Part shown: positions 37,189-49,885 of the stretch, piece after piece
Numbering within the stretch: position 1 is the stretch's first letter
Layout: each line of letters opens with the position of its first letter
From: Micrasema longulum
Taxonomy: Eukaryota > Arthropoda > Insecta > Trichoptera > Brachycentridae
Direction of reading: 5' to 3'
Assembly: GCA_022494885.1 (NCBI GenBank)
Contig: JAGVSM010003485.1
Coordinates: forward strand, 1-64,000
Length of the DNA: 64,000 nucleotides
The notes under the pieces: model-generated
Database searches by the model: none
What the model saw: the letters and a program-made list of their open reading frames with translations, nothing else
Told to the model about the DNA's origin: nothing
Translations under genes and position numbers: made by a program

Positions 37189-37264
37189 ACGAGGAAAAAA
37201 CACAAAGAGCCCTCGAAGTGTTTCTAATAAAGAAGAAAACAGTATAGAGAGTGTGACATATTAA
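37189..37264 (+). CDS. Possible orphan terminal exon, unknown
   Basis: After an ATTCAATATTTTTAG acceptor, one base and then RGKNTKSPRSVSNKEENSIE, SVTY, stop (37262-37264); AATAAA follows at ~37292. The incoming phase matches Pabp2 exon 5, so an alternative Pabp2 3' exon is possible, but I prefer 35090. No family recognised. Confidence 0.25.
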
Positions 37265-38028
37265 TGTTTATTTTTATATTGCATTCCATAGAAATAAAGT
37301 ATTCCGTAAAGGTTCCTGTGTAAGAATATTACTGTAACTGTATGGGATTCTTAAATCTTTGTAGATGTGTACACGATTCAATCCTCGGGGGATTCTATCA
37401 AGAAATGTTGAAATATCTCTATTCTATACAAGATGAAAGTATATTAAAGAGACCCATTCTCTTATTTGAGTACACTTAAAAGATTGAAAATGCGGTCAGA
37501 ATAAAATTTGTTAGTAAGTGTGGTACTGTTTACTCCAAAATGTCATTTACATTCTTTTGGAAGTTTTCTAAAGAAAAAGGTTCTTAATGTAACAAATGCT
37601 TATAATCACACAATAACCCATTCCACCATGAACATAAACACATAATACACTCTTTAACTTTGTTAATATGTTTTTAAAGTAGTATCAGGACTAAAAACGC
37701 ATACAAAATAAAAGAAATGTATTTTGGTGTGGTAATTATTTATTTTACAATATATAAACAAATTTTAAATAATTATTTTCATGAATACAGTGCATTTTAA
37801 ATCAATTTTACGAACAAACGCCAGCATTGTGATTTAATACCAGTATTGCATCGCCCGGAGATTCTCATGTTAACTTCAGTTAATGTTATATTTCCAAACG
37901 ATCACATTAATGTGTCTGCATACAAATTAACTAATGCAAACAACTCTGGCTTTGCGATTTCTACTTCCTCTCGAAGTATAATTACATCGGATCGATAAAA
38001 ATTAATATTGGGTGTTCTCTGTTGACAG

Positions 38029-38123
38029 GTCCTATAGACGAGGAGCTTACTACCTTCCCTACTGACCTCAAGGAAGTACCGCTATCAGGAGACATTACTA
38101 GTTGCCGACTACCGGTTGTGTAG
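38029..38123 (+). CDS. Possible orphan terminal exon, unknown
   Basis: Following a TTCTCTGTTGACAG acceptor, the frame (entering with two bases) encodes PIDEELTTFPTDLKEVPLSG, then DITSCRLPVV and TAG at 38121-38123. AATAAA lies at 38208-38213, ~85 bases on, as expected for a terminal exon. Base composition is richer in GC than the flanks. The upstream exon was not found and the product is not recognised. A minus-strand frame across the same bases (37982-38248) has no ATG and looks like a shadow. Confidence 0.35.
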
Positions 38124-40192
38124 TGCCCCTGACTTGCGTATTTAACAGTACGCGTGACTATTTCTGTTAACTTGTGTGAATCAGTGACGGGATGAATGAG
38201 TATTGCCAATAAAATGGTGAAAGTGGTACAAACTTTTAAACATTTCACATTTAGGAAATTGCATTAACTTAACTGCACCCGACGCTGCAGACACAATTCC
38301 ATCTCTCGGAGTCAGAAAAGTGTAACTCGATTTGGACTATTTTACAAGAGAAGCCAAAAACAGATTTTAAAAGAAGTAAATATTTTAAACAGATATTTTT
38401 AAAAACAAATGAGATGTTAGTTTTAAAAAAAGGGTAAAATTTTTACTTTTTGAACCAGTTTTTGGGCTCTTCTGTAAAGTAGGCAAAATTGAGATACGTT
38501 TATCTGGCTTTAAGGGTTGAATTAAAATAATTATCTTTTTTTTTTTTTTAATTTTGACATAATATTAGCTTAGAATGTTTCATAAATTGGTGTATTTTAT
38601 TACTTTCAACATTGATACATTGGTACATACCAAATGCTGTGTTGGTGGGATTTTCTGTTGGTGTAGTTTTCATATAAACAATTATTGTGAAAAACTTGGC
38701 TTGGTAATTATATTGGAAGATTTTTTGCAGGTTCACAATGTATGTAATCGATATAAAAATTAGTGTGTCCCCAAGAAAATATTTTAATTATTTCACTCAC
38801 GAATTCTGCAATGACTACAATATTATGTTTGTATTTAAAAACCGTAAATAGTTTATAATATTTACAACTACGACATGAATATATGTGCAAATTCAATATT
38901 GTTGATACAATAATAATGACCTTTCTATTGATATGTTCAGTTTTGTATATGTACGTATTTATACATAATTTACATTATTGATCGTAATGATGTGCCCATC
39001 TTTGCAATTTTACATTTTTACAATATTCAGTATTCTTTTTGACCCGAAAATTTATATTTGTAAAAAAAAAATTAAACTAAATAAATTAGTTTTACATTTG
39101 TAGTCTGCTAGATTGTGAAATTTTCAATATTTTTTGTGCCGTAATTTGACATACACATATATATTACTGCTTTACCAGATATCGATAATTGTAAAATCTA
39201 TCGCACTAATATATGCTTTATATTGATGTTCATTTATTGAAAAAAAATCATTTTCAATTGATTCTTTGTAAAAAAAATCTGTATTGCTAAAATTAATGTT
39301 CAAAGTAAACCAATATCCATAGTATACAAAATATTTTGTAGAATCATTGTCCTATATTATCCATAGTTTATAAGAAGTTGATGTATTATCTTTGTACACG
39401 AAGCTCTCAATGAATAACGCAATAAAGGAAAATAATATGGCAAAAAAATGCGACAAAAGAAAACGTCGTCAATGAATTCTGAGAGCTTTGACACGTAACG
39501 TCATTTTTGTACGCTTCAATTGTATAGAAGTATATTTGTCACAAAGTCCGATGTAATGTTATGTGAATATCCATATTGAGTGCACCTCTATAACAAATGA
39601 AAAAGTTTTCAGATAAAATAAGATTATGCGGCCGATTTGATTTACAAATGAAATATTACATTTTGTTACGAGACCACTTGAATTTTTTCAGAGCACTGCT
39701 ATACTAGGAAGCGCAGATTCTTCCGCATTCAGGGCTGGTAGAGAGTCTTCAGAATCGCACTGCAAGTGTATTTATAAAAACTAAACGGAAGGATATGTGA
39801 TAACTTATAGTAGTGCTATAAATAAATTCAAGCAGTCTCATAATAAAGTGTTTTATTCAATAAATTAAATCATGTAATTCCACAATGTAAATGCCGATTT
39901 AAAAAATAATGACTTATTTGATTCATGTGATAGTGGAACTAATTCGTCATTTAAACTTTGACTTTTAACAAAAATAAACCTGGAATCTATGTATGTACAT
40001 ATGTGAACAAACTCGCAAAGGCAAAAGTAAAATGATGGACGCATGTTTACGAGAGATTAATTGTACGTATGAAAACATGGGCTAGTGATCATTTCCATGC
40101 ATATGCCCTGTAGCCATCATGCGTATGTATCACATGTTCAACATCCTCGTTATTTGTCAGATACAAGCACAACACGTAATGTCACGGGGTAA

Positions 40193-40430
40193 TTACTAGG
40201 ACTAGCTAACTTCAAAATCAGCATTTGTGAGTTAACCACTTGAAACACATTTTTTTATCCTCCACGAATGCTACAAGTAGACAAGTCATGCATTCAAATC
40301 ATCATAATATGAAATGAATAGTGACTTGCCTTTTTCTAGCATTCACGGAGGAAGATACAAATGTGTGTTTATGGTGGGTAACTCCAAAGTGCTGATTTCA
40401 AAGTTACCTAGCTGTAGTAATCATTCCACA
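40193..40430. mobile_element. Foldback MITE, copy 2
   Basis: It is a longer relative of the element at 26443-26648. The outer arms are ACGGGGTAATTACTAGGACT and the complement of TAGTAATCATTCCAC, with GAATGCT and AGCATTC blocks inside forming a second pair of arms. Confidence 0.8.
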
Positions 40431-41617
40431 ATATATAATTCTTCTATCTTCTACAGAGTACTGGTAAATTTTGTGTAGGATAATCTTTTTGCCATTAATT
40501 TGGTGAATGGAAAGTATCATTTGTTTTACCTTGAAAACAGATCAGTATTAAATTTTCTTAAACGTCATATACATGCATGAAATTAAAACATAAATTTCCT
40601 GTGCATATCATTTTGTAGGTAATTTTCTTAGCCACCACAACCAACGTAGATAGAATAAGTCAGTCATATTTCTATTCTCTATGCACATGTGTTTTAATTT
40701 AGAGAAATGTCAGGAAGTACACATACTTAATACATTATTTATTTATGTATTTATTTTCACAGAAAAAAAAAAAATTCTTTAGTTTCTACACAAAGCAGCG
40801 CCAATCTGTAATCATTTCAAATCTTCTAACACTTAAATTGATTTGTAATAGTTTTCATTAATCCTTTTATAGTTTTTTTTCCTATGAAAGCTTTCCTCAG
40901 CTGATTAGTTAAGTAATATAGTATAGATGGCATGAGATTGCATCTAAATTCGTGGCATGTTATTTATCAAACACCCATTTTGTCTTGTGTTTGCTGAGTG
41001 AATAACCTGGTGTGATTTTTCAATAATTAAATCAACTAAATGAAAAGGCACAACTTCTTCCGAGTTTTTACACTTTGACAGTGTTTTTTTTTCTTCGTGC
41101 GAAAATAACTATTTTTAATTTGATCACTTATTGCATATTGTACATGAATTCAGTATGTATCCCCCGGAAAACAGATAACCTGCTCAATATTTGGGATTTT
41201 CAGAGTTGCTATGCGTAAGTTGTGAGTATCACAATATTTTGTTTTTTGGAATTTACGTCAGTGTCTGCTTTTGGTACAAATTTTGACACTTTTCAATACA
41301 ACGGAATAATATAAAATGCTTCAAAAAGATCAAGAACAATATGGAATCTTTCGCCAAATACCCTGTCCAAAAAATATTTTGTTTTTTAGCCTGTGTTTAA
41401 CAGACACTTTTCTTTTATTTTTCCTTCTACGCATTCTTTGACCCCGGGCGGGTAGGAAATCTATCGCCCTTATTTGAGTTATCTTAAGTGTGCCAGCTGT
41501 TTGTTTAAATCTTCAATAGTCAGACATTTCTTCGGTCTTAAAGTTTGCTTCATGTTATCCATTAAGGTGGATATGTCATTATGGACCTCGTTCTTGTGGG
41601 TTATTTACTTTTAATAG

Positions 41618-41950
41618 TGAGAAAGAGAGAGAGTACCCTCACCCCGTTATATGCATAAATCTTCAGGTAAGTTGGTTATAAATTATTTTAAAAAAGAACA
41701 CATACATCTACAAAAAGAATGAAAATAAAAAAATGAGAAAAATTATATTGGTCAAAGTATGTAATAAAGATTTTAAATAATAAATTGGATAACCTCAATT
41801 TTGTTTTTTCTTTTGCCCTTAATGTTGTTTACTATCCGTAAACTAATACGTTTACAGTATGATGATTTTCTGCACAGGGATAGCCGGAGAACAAGCGTCA
41901 CCAAACATCCTGACTTGACTCCCTTGGGAAAATTCTTGGTGGAAAATTAA
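41618..41950 (+). CDS. Possible 3' end of an unknown gene (two exons)
   Basis: Exon 41618-41666 (acceptor TTACTTTTAATAG, donor CAG|GTAAGT) and exon 41858-41950 join in phase across a 191-bp intron with a good branch-point-like ACTAATAC before TTTACAG. Together they read EKEREYPHPVICINLQ, then YDDFLHRDSRRTSVTKHPDL, then TPLGKFLVEN and TAA. The RRTS is a possible basophilic-kinase site. The first exon needs two bases from an upstream exon that I could not find. No family recognised. The splice signals are better than chance, but the call rests on only 46 residues. Confidence 0.4.
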
Positions 41951-42616
41951 TTCATATTAAAACAGAATAACGATGCTATGCATTTCCATGGACTAATGGA
42001 TTGTCATTTGTTATATTGAATGGTTTTAGTAGTATCGTTTTGAGTGGCAGATTCTTTATTACATTTCGATTGCCCCAAACAAAAAATAAAATTGTGAGGC
42101 CCGAAGAAGCGATAATTCTAGGTGTCCACAACCAGCCAATGAACGGATCAAAAGCCCCATAAATGCTGAGACTTACATATTTCCTCAAAAATGGTTTCCA
42201 TCTTGAGGAAATATGTAAATGTTGCAACAGATTGTCCGAGAACCTGATCAACCGGGGCCCGATAGGCCGATTAACTAGGGGCCGAATTCTCTATCATGTA
42301 GCTGTCGGCGACAGCCTAATTGTTTTCTGCTGGTAAATAATAAAATTCAAAACGTACTGCTATTATAGAATTTAAAAGACTAATAATTTTAATTGTTAAA
42401 AAATCGATGTTTTAATTTTGTTTAGTTTATTGTGCATTAATAAAGAAATATTTAAATATTAAATAAATTTTCACTATGTTGTTAACTGAAGAGCTTGCAC
42501 GTTTGTTATATAATCGATGATTAGTAAGTTGATGAAGAAAGAGCTGTGTTGTGTAAACAAATGACGCTGCATTTGGAGCTGATCTGTGATGTCTCTATGT
42601 TTAGCACCTCCTCGCC

Positions 42617-42650
42617 TATATAAATGAATAATTTAATTTTACGGTACAGT
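42617..42650 (+). promoter_or_regulatory. TATA box and Inr of the 42.7-45.4 kb secreted-protein gene
   Basis: TATATAAATG at 42617-42626 is followed by ACAGT at 42646-42650, with the presumed start A at 42648, about 31 bases from the first T of the TATA box. This is the spacing of arthropod TATA/Inr core promoters. It gives a 5'UTR of ~86 bases before the ATG at 42734. Confidence 0.65.
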
Positions 42651-42733
42651 TCCCATCTTAATTCTCCAGAGCAAGTGCATAATTATTTGCAACAATTCAC
42701 ATTAAGCTTTTCCGAAAGACAAATAATAACACT

Positions 42734-45429
42734 ATGGCATTTGTAAGTATTCTTATATATTTCACTTTGATGTTATCCAAGATGAGGAACAATCGACTTT
42801 CTGAAAAATGCCTGATGTTTCATGCTATGTTATTACAGGAATTGTCATAAAATACGAATTGTTAAGTAATTAGGACACACTTTATTTTCATGCTGGTCAG
42901 AATTGTTTATTTTACACATTTCAATAATACAAAATGACTTTTTGTTAAATCTGTTGATTTGGGATGAATTTTGAACATCAATCAAAGTATCCAATGCAAG
43001 TTCTTGTATGTAACTTCTACCAGTAAACAACTCTATGCCAAAATTCCCTAAGTCAGCCTGTTGCCTGTATAGCACCAAGGTACCAATGACAATCGTTGAA
43101 TTTTATGAAATAAGAATTATTTTATTTTAAAAAATTGAGCTCGAAAAAAATCTCTTACTCTCTGCGTAGGCATAATTCAATTACCTAAATACAGCATAAA
43201 ACATATATTTTAAACATAAAATTGGTTGTGTGGGAGATCCCGGGAGATGTCACAATTTTATGAATTATGGTTAAAATTTTATAAAATCGAGGTATTTTAC
43301 GAGTGAATAAAACGGTATGAAAATGTTTACTCTTGCTAAACATTTGACATGTTCCATCATTTATGCAGTAGAGAAATAGTGAATGGAATAAATCTACTAT
43401 GAAACAATGTTTTAATTTGATAAATGTTTGCACCATATGAATGTGTACAAAATTGACTACAGTAGGTACTTGTTAACATTAAAATCCAATAAAAGGCAAA
43501 ATAACAATGTTTTAAAAAGCAGGGGTTATCAAATGGTGTATTGTTTGCAACAAAATAACCATAATTCGGATGGTGGCTAATCACTGTACCCGGAAAACCT
43601 CGATGTTATAGTAATTAGCCGGTTATGCAAATATGTAACTGTATCTTATAAAAATTAAACACAGGTTTTTCATTAAATATTGACCCATCTATTTTTACTC
43701 ATTCTTAATCACTCGCCGTTTTTAATTTTAATGTCGTTTTCATAGAATTAAGAATAGTCCAGAAAGAGCGTAGAATCATATTTGAATACATCGGACTGTG
43801 TCCAATGATTATCCCATTATGCGCCGCGCGCATTCGTGATGTCGCCGCGTAATGTTGCACGATGGGAAAAAATATAATTATAACACAAATGTAAGGTTAA
43901 AAAAAAAAGCAAACTGTAAATTTTTCTAAAAACTTTTTGTGCACGCGGAAATATTGATTGACACAACATAGTAGATAAGTAAATGGTCATTTAATAAGAG
44001 TGTTTAAATTATGATCTTTAAACTTATCTTTAAAAATATTAAATAAATTTTATTTGACATAAAACAGATATTTTTGTATCATGTTAAATAATATTTGATG
44101 TTTTAAAGATAATGTCGGTCAAATGTCCACCACAGAGTTATTTAATCCGAGATCCAATTTTCATTAGATGAGCAAGGTAGGGTAAAAAAAATTACTATCC
44201 TGGCAACACTAACAAAACGTTCATTTTGTTTCTTCGACAATCTGACGGATGGAAAAATAAATCAATTTTTCAAGTAATGCATTTGCTACGTACGCATTCA
44301 TTTGCTAATTACACATGAAATGTGATTTCATCCTGTTTCTTTAAGATCTTAGCAGTATTACTACACTTTAAAAGGACACAACCCGGCATAGTTGAATTCA
44401 AATCAGGAGTTGCGTACTGAGCGACGTCTACAAATAAACTAATGGGTCAAAACGTAAACCTACTCATTTATGAGTAGTTTAGTCGCCTTCTGTTGATGTG
44501 CGTATGCGGTTTCTGGACTATTCTTAATTCTATGGTCGTTTTATAATTATTTACCAATGCTAATAACAACCAGTATAATATATTGTAATATTTCAATTTA
44601 AATTTCACAGAAATGGATAGTACTTTTATCGCTCTGCAATATAATCTACCTCGTGCAATTATCTGAACAGCGGCCACAATTTTCTGATGAAGAAGTATTT
44701 TCATCTATTTTTGAAGATTCCTTTGAGGGATCAGAAAGTCAGTACGATGACTCTTCGTCATCTGAAGAAATTTTCGTACAGTCAAAAAGAGACGTGTCTT
44801 CTTTGAATGGCAATGAGAAAATTAAAACGGTTTTCAACAGTAGTCACATTTTTAATGAAACTTTTCTAGAAGAATCAGGAAAAAACGTGCCCACTAGATC
44901 TAAGAGAAGCTGCTTGCCTGAAGAAGACGGACAGCACGTTGATGTCCCAATCACACAATCTTTTGTCCCTGAACCAGTATTAAGAAAGCGTTCTATCGAA
45001 TTCAAAACTAATCTAAACGATTCCCATAGGAAACGGAGACAAATTAATGAAAACATGTTTAAATATCAAGTTGGGTCAGAATTAGTAATTGGGGATGATG
45101 TGCTATTTCCTGGACATAATTTAAGAAAACGTCGATCTGATGACAAAAATTCCAAACTGTCACAAGAACCCTTAGCAGAGCCTGCTGTTATAAAATATGA
45201 ATCTCAACTTTCCGTCAAAAATGTTATTCCTGGAGCCAAAATTAAAAGATCAGCCGATGAAGAAATAGAGGATATTGAATTAAGGAACGAAAAAAGAGGT
45301 GAAATAACTTACGTGATAAACGAAAGAAGAGAGATCGCCGATCTGGAAGTTGCTGAAAGTAGTCTTATTTATAAACCATTATTCAGGTACAGGTCACAAG
45401 TTGGTCAGCATAGAAGAATTAGAAATTAA
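42734..45429 (+). CDS. Secreted prohormone-like protein, PLFxYR family member 1
   Basis: Exon 1 codes only MAF (42734-42742, donor GTAAGT); exon 2 is 44611-45429 after TTTCACAG, phase 0. The 275-residue product starts MAFKWIVLLSLCNIIYLVQ, a clear signal peptide. The rest is hydrophilic and acidic, broken by dibasic sites that prohormone convertases could cut: SKR at ~61-63, SKR near 100, RKR, RKRR before QINENMFKYQVGSELVIGDD, RKRR again, IKR and EKR. The C-terminal segment is ADLEVAESSLIYKPLFRYRS (motif at residues ~257-264) with a basic tail. NSS and NET sequons are present. This layout is like a multi-peptide precursor. The C-terminal motif is shared with the two minus-strand genes at 53.8-54.6 and 57.8-58.2 kb. 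I do not recognise the family; whether any peptide is released is inference. Confidence 0.8.
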
Positions 45430-46668
45430 TCTGAATGTGAAAATTTGTATAATCAATCTAGTTTATTTCCTACATTGTATACCTGTACAGTTAAATATAT
45501 CTAATTTGTTTGGTTTGTGGCCTTATTTTATTTTGTTTTTTTTACAAAAATTATATTTTTCAAATACTGACTAGTATTAAGTTCATAAAACTAAAAAAAA
45601 CAATTCATCTTAACTAAAATACAGTACCTATTATTATTGAGTTTGTCCAAATGTTTGAAGACAAAAAAGTGGCCACTCAAACCAGCCAGTGACAGATCAT
45701 AAGCCCTGTAAATGCCTAGACCTTCATATTACCTTTTATAAAATGTTCTGCATTTTTGTTGCAATGAGTTAATCTTATACTCCCTGGGGCGGTGAAACCC
45801 ATTTTTTTTGTCTACAGACATTTGGACAAATTCAGAATATTAAAAATTAAACAATTTTTAAAAGATATTGCATAATCTTAGCAAGCTGATCATTATTTGT
45901 TTCGTAGCTACTTATAGCTATTCGTGAACATACCGCCAAATGGTCATTTGTCAAACGGAAATAATATTTGGTTTCGATCGCATTAATTGTAGAAAATGCA
46001 GATTTGCAGAGGAAAGAGGATCCAAAAAAGTTGTCAAATACGTTGCACAGTTCCTACTTTAAAAAAAAGAAAGGCGGGCAACTAGGAATGACTCCGCGGT
46101 CGACGCTTTGCCCACCTATTCCTCAGAACAGTAAATCCTATTTTTTTGCCATGGAACCCAATTGATCCACTTTTTTTTGACGAAACCCTATCTCGACAAA
46201 AAAAGTAGGTTGACAAAAATGTTATTATTAAGACCCATGACACCTTATTGTTTAAATGTTCGACTTGAAAAGAAAGACCAGAAAGAATATTTTTTTAAAG
46301 GGGAAGCCATTTATCGATAAATCCCCGGCGTCAACTGCCTGTTTTTTTACGACAATACGCCCTAATTCTCGGATCCCTTGGTGACCCTTCATCGAAACAC
46401 CCTTTAGGAACCGCTGCCTAGAGAGTTATCAAGATTGAAATTTATTGCAAACAGAGAAGAGAGAAAACATAGTTTCGAGAAAGGAATATAGGAGTCTATG
46501 CATTTACAGGTCTTGTGACTTGTCAGTGGCTGGTTTAAACGTTTTCCTTCTCTGTTGCAATAAATTGACAGTACCTACACATGACTATTCTTTGGTGGTA
46601 ATATTATTTTTTTTTTCTTTCTGTCTTTTCTTGAAAAATATAATAAATCAGATTTTAAACAAACAAAC

Positions 46669-46800
46669 GGGTGCGAAGGTTTTCGCGGTCCCTGTTATTA
46701 ATATGTTTCTTTTTTGGGTGATACCGTGTGTGTTGGATTTGTTCCGACGTTTCGGCTGCCATTGCTGGAGCCATCTTCAGGGTAAACTGAGTGATCACTC
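46669..46800 (+). mobile_element. Retroelement end fragment (CCGAAACGTCGGAAC-type), copy 1
   Basis: CGTTTCGGCTGCCATTGCTG and GAGCCATCTTCAGGGTAAA follow AATATGTTTCTTTTTTGGGT. The motif is of the kind seen at the ends of Penelope-like elements; that attribution is from memory and weak. A second copy is at 48893-48975. Confidence 0.5.
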
Positions 46801-47079
46801 GTGAATTTTACAAAACCATTTCTATTTTTTCAAAGACCAAGAGCCACACCTCACTTTTGGCATTAGATCAATGACTTTTGATGTACATCCAGATAGCAAT
46901 TTACACTTGCCTCAAGCTCGTATCGAGTTTGAAGTATCAAAAGTTCAAGCTTGACACAAGTTTGAGATTGCAACTCTGTAAACTTGAGGCAAGTTTAAAA
47001 CAAACTTCCTAGTTACCATCCAACAAACATGCATGATGTTTGTTTTTTACAAAAAAATCAAACATCATGCAAGTTTGGA

Positions 47080-47210
47080 TTTATTTAGCAAAAAAAAAAA
47101 CAAAAAACAAACCAAAAAATACAAAAAAAACACAAAAACAAGAAAAAGGAAAAAATCAACAAAAAAAACTAAACAAAAAAAACACAAACCAAAAAAACAA
47201 AAAACACGAA
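47080..47210. repeat. A-rich low-complexity tract
   Basis: Runs of CAAAAAAACA and related units. An open frame across it is a low-complexity artefact rich in Lys. Confidence 0.85.
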
Positions 47211-48169
47211 GCTTCTTAAAAATATTTATATTAAATAAAATATCTTGTTATTATTACTCAGTATATTTATTTTGAATAAATAATAAAAAGTACGGGCTAT
47301 TTTTGCCAAGAAAGTCAGATGATGTGATGACAAATAATTCATGTCAATTGGCTGGAGATCAGAGTCCGGTGCATTATTTTGTCTCTCAACTCTGAAACAA
47401 ATAAATAAAACTGTTTTATGACTTACTAGCTTTTCGACTAGCGGGATTTCTGATGGTAAAAAGTATCCGATATTCAAATCAAATTTTTTTGCAAGGGAAA
47501 ACATTTTGGGAAGGACATATGGAAGTCTAGATATTTACTGGGCTTATGTACTGTCGTTGGCTGGTTGAAGTGGCCACTTTACAAACTGTGTAACATTAAG
47601 CGTTCTGCCTATGTTTAAACATCTTCATTTCCTCAACTCTTCCATCTGTTAACTTTTGTGAAGTATAAGAGCCTCTGGGGTTAAAGTATTGGTTTATTAT
47701 ATCGATATATTATCAACAGCCTTTTCGTTCTGTAAATAAAACATAATTCAATCAATTCAATTCAATAATAGTATAATGTTTGTGATATTTAATAAATTAA
47801 TCAGTTTAAACTATTGTAAGCACTATGCAGTGGATGAGATATTAATATCATACTTACTTTTAAAGAGCTTTTAACAAGACGGTTTTGTCGAGTGACAGTG
47901 CAACAAAAACTCATTTTTAATATTTTTTTCCCAGTGGCATATCAATATTTTATCCTTTAAACTGAGTATTAACACTTCGACAATATTAAAAGTTTTAAAA
48001 TCGCCGGAAAAACGTCCAATGATAAATGCGTAATCAAAAATGACATGAAACCCACGGACAAAAACGGTGAAATATATCATTTTTATATGACTTTGATAGT
48101 ATTGCCAATCTGAATGTTGTTTGGAATTAACCACTTTTTTGGATATTTGTCATGCACTGATTTAATTTG

Positions 48170-48355
48170 GTGGCCTCCGTGGTGTAGTGGTTAAGACATT
48201 TGGCTCACACATGGAAGGTTCTGGGTTCGATTCCTGGTGAGAACTCAAAAATTTAATGTGATTTTCTTAAGACTGGGCGTACCGTGCTGTAATTCACCAC
48301 TGTAATTGGCCCTTACGGCCTGTTGTAGTACCAAAAAATAAACGGTCCCGTTGAA
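48170..48355 (+). repeat. tRNA-derived SINE (family 1), copy 1
   Basis: A box TGGTGTAGTGGTTAAGAC and B box GGTTCGATTCC are spaced as in tRNA genes. The sequence does not close into a tRNA acceptor stem, and a body with CTGTAATTCACCACTGTAAT and GGCCTGTTGTAGT follows. Other copies are at ~53515-53678 (minus) and ~61543-61665 (plus). Confidence 0.85.
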
Positions 48356-48892
48356 AAGTCCTGGGATTAAATATAACAGTTTGAATAAAAAAAATTAAAA
48401 AAAGAATTCTCTCCATATTTTTATGTATAAGGGCAATGTGTTGATCATCACCATATGACTTCCGGATTCTGAAATACCATTCTTGACATAACAAGATTCC
48501 AGCAAGTTTTGTCAAAACTTGTCTCTTCAAATTTGTCATAACAATATTCCAGCAACTTTAAAAAAAAACTTGTCGCGTCAAATTTTCCTTTTCAACCTTC
48601 CATCAATCTTAAATCAAGTTTGTACCAAGTTTCACTGCTATCTGGGCAGCTTACACCTCTGCTGTTTGTCAATCAAGGTAGGCTCATGAGACATGCCTCT
48701 AACCATCATATCTGATATCGGCCATAGGACGCATGGCAGGCAGAGTACGGTGCTGTTTGGTACTGGGTCAACGCCCTTTGACTACCAATGTAATTCATGA
48801 AGTACATGAATTCGATGGTCGAAAACTGATACATAAATAAATATTTACACCTCAAAACTATAAAAATATATTAGTTTATACATCTATTAACC

Positions 48893-49157
48893 AATATGTT
48901 TCTTTTTTGGGTGATACCGTGTGTGTTGGATTTGTTCCGACGTTTCGGTTACCATTGCAGGAGCCATCTTCAGGGTAAATGTGTGTGTTTAATTACTAGT
49001 CATTTGTAGCGTGTCGCAGTCGGCAGTAGGCACATTTCTATTCATTTTTGTAGTATGCAGTGCTGGGAACCATGTGGAGTTTAATTTAAGCCTGTCGTCT
49101 TTGTATCACCCAAAAAAGAAACATATTGATTACAGCAACCGTGAAAACCTTCGCAAC
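48893..49157. mobile_element. Retroelement end fragment with 25-bp perfect inverted ends, copy 2
   Basis: 48893-48917 (AATATGTTTCTTTTTTGGGT...) is the exact complement of 49103-49127. The left part carries the CCGACGTTTCGGTTACCATT block seen at 46740. The right end, read on the minus strand, continues with GTTGCGAAGGTTTTCACGG as in copy 1. Confidence 0.65.
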
Positions 49158-49734
49158 TATCTATTAACCACTTAAAAAATATTTTCAATACGTAAAAGTA
49201 ATATCTTACCTTAGAAAAAAGTTTAAATCCTTGTGACGCCCAGCCAATTTGAACCGCCAAAAGCATCGTTATAAAACCCAAATAACAGAACAAGCGTGGG
49301 CTACCAACTTGTAAACTATATTATTTCATGTAGGGAATATCGTTGACTAGATGTGTACAAAAAATGGAGTAGGTTGGTTAAAAAAATAAGGTGATATTAT
49401 TGTTATTCTTCGAGTACCTGAGGAATGACGCTGGTAGTGAAAGGGTTAAATACGTTTATGTTCATGTTATTATCATGTTAATATTTTGAATCGGTCTACT
49501 TTATTATGAAAATCCCTCTCCTCCTCTCCTCCACTCTATTTTCTTATACCTTCTTGCCCTTTTTTTCTCTTGTTTTAAATATTATGTTATTTTTTTCTCT
49601 TTACTGTGTAATTTCATTATATTTGTGAAAAAAAATAACTGGGGGTATGTACTATTTTTTATTCTTATATAGCAACTGTTGTTTTCCCTAAATAAATAAT
49701 ATTTAAAAAAATATATATAATATTTTTTTTAAAG

Positions 49735-49885
49735 ATAAATACTTAGTTCTTATTACTTTTTACTCAAATATTTAAGTTTTCAGACTATTTCCTCAATGTC
49801 GTAAATAACTTGTGCTGGAATGTTAACCTCGGACCTTTGGCTCGTGAGTCCACAATACTACCACAAGACCACAACCCGGTTATGA
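49735..49885 (-). repeat. tRNA-derived SINE (family 2)
   Basis: Its complement has the head TGTGGTCTTGTGGTAGTATT and a GAGCCAAAGGTCCGAGGTTA B-box region, with the family tail. Confidence 0.75.

Noticed and set aside
37982..38248. Minus-strand frame with a hydrophobic leader (KCLKVCTTFTILLAILIHP), at first taken for a fourth secreted gene
   Set aside because: It begins with GTG, not ATG, and has no acceptable acceptor. The plus strand over the same bases has a better terminal-exon signature with a nearby AATAAA. It lacks the PLFxYR motif.
47033..47275. Lys-rich open frame
   Set aside because: Produced by an A-rich low-complexity tract.
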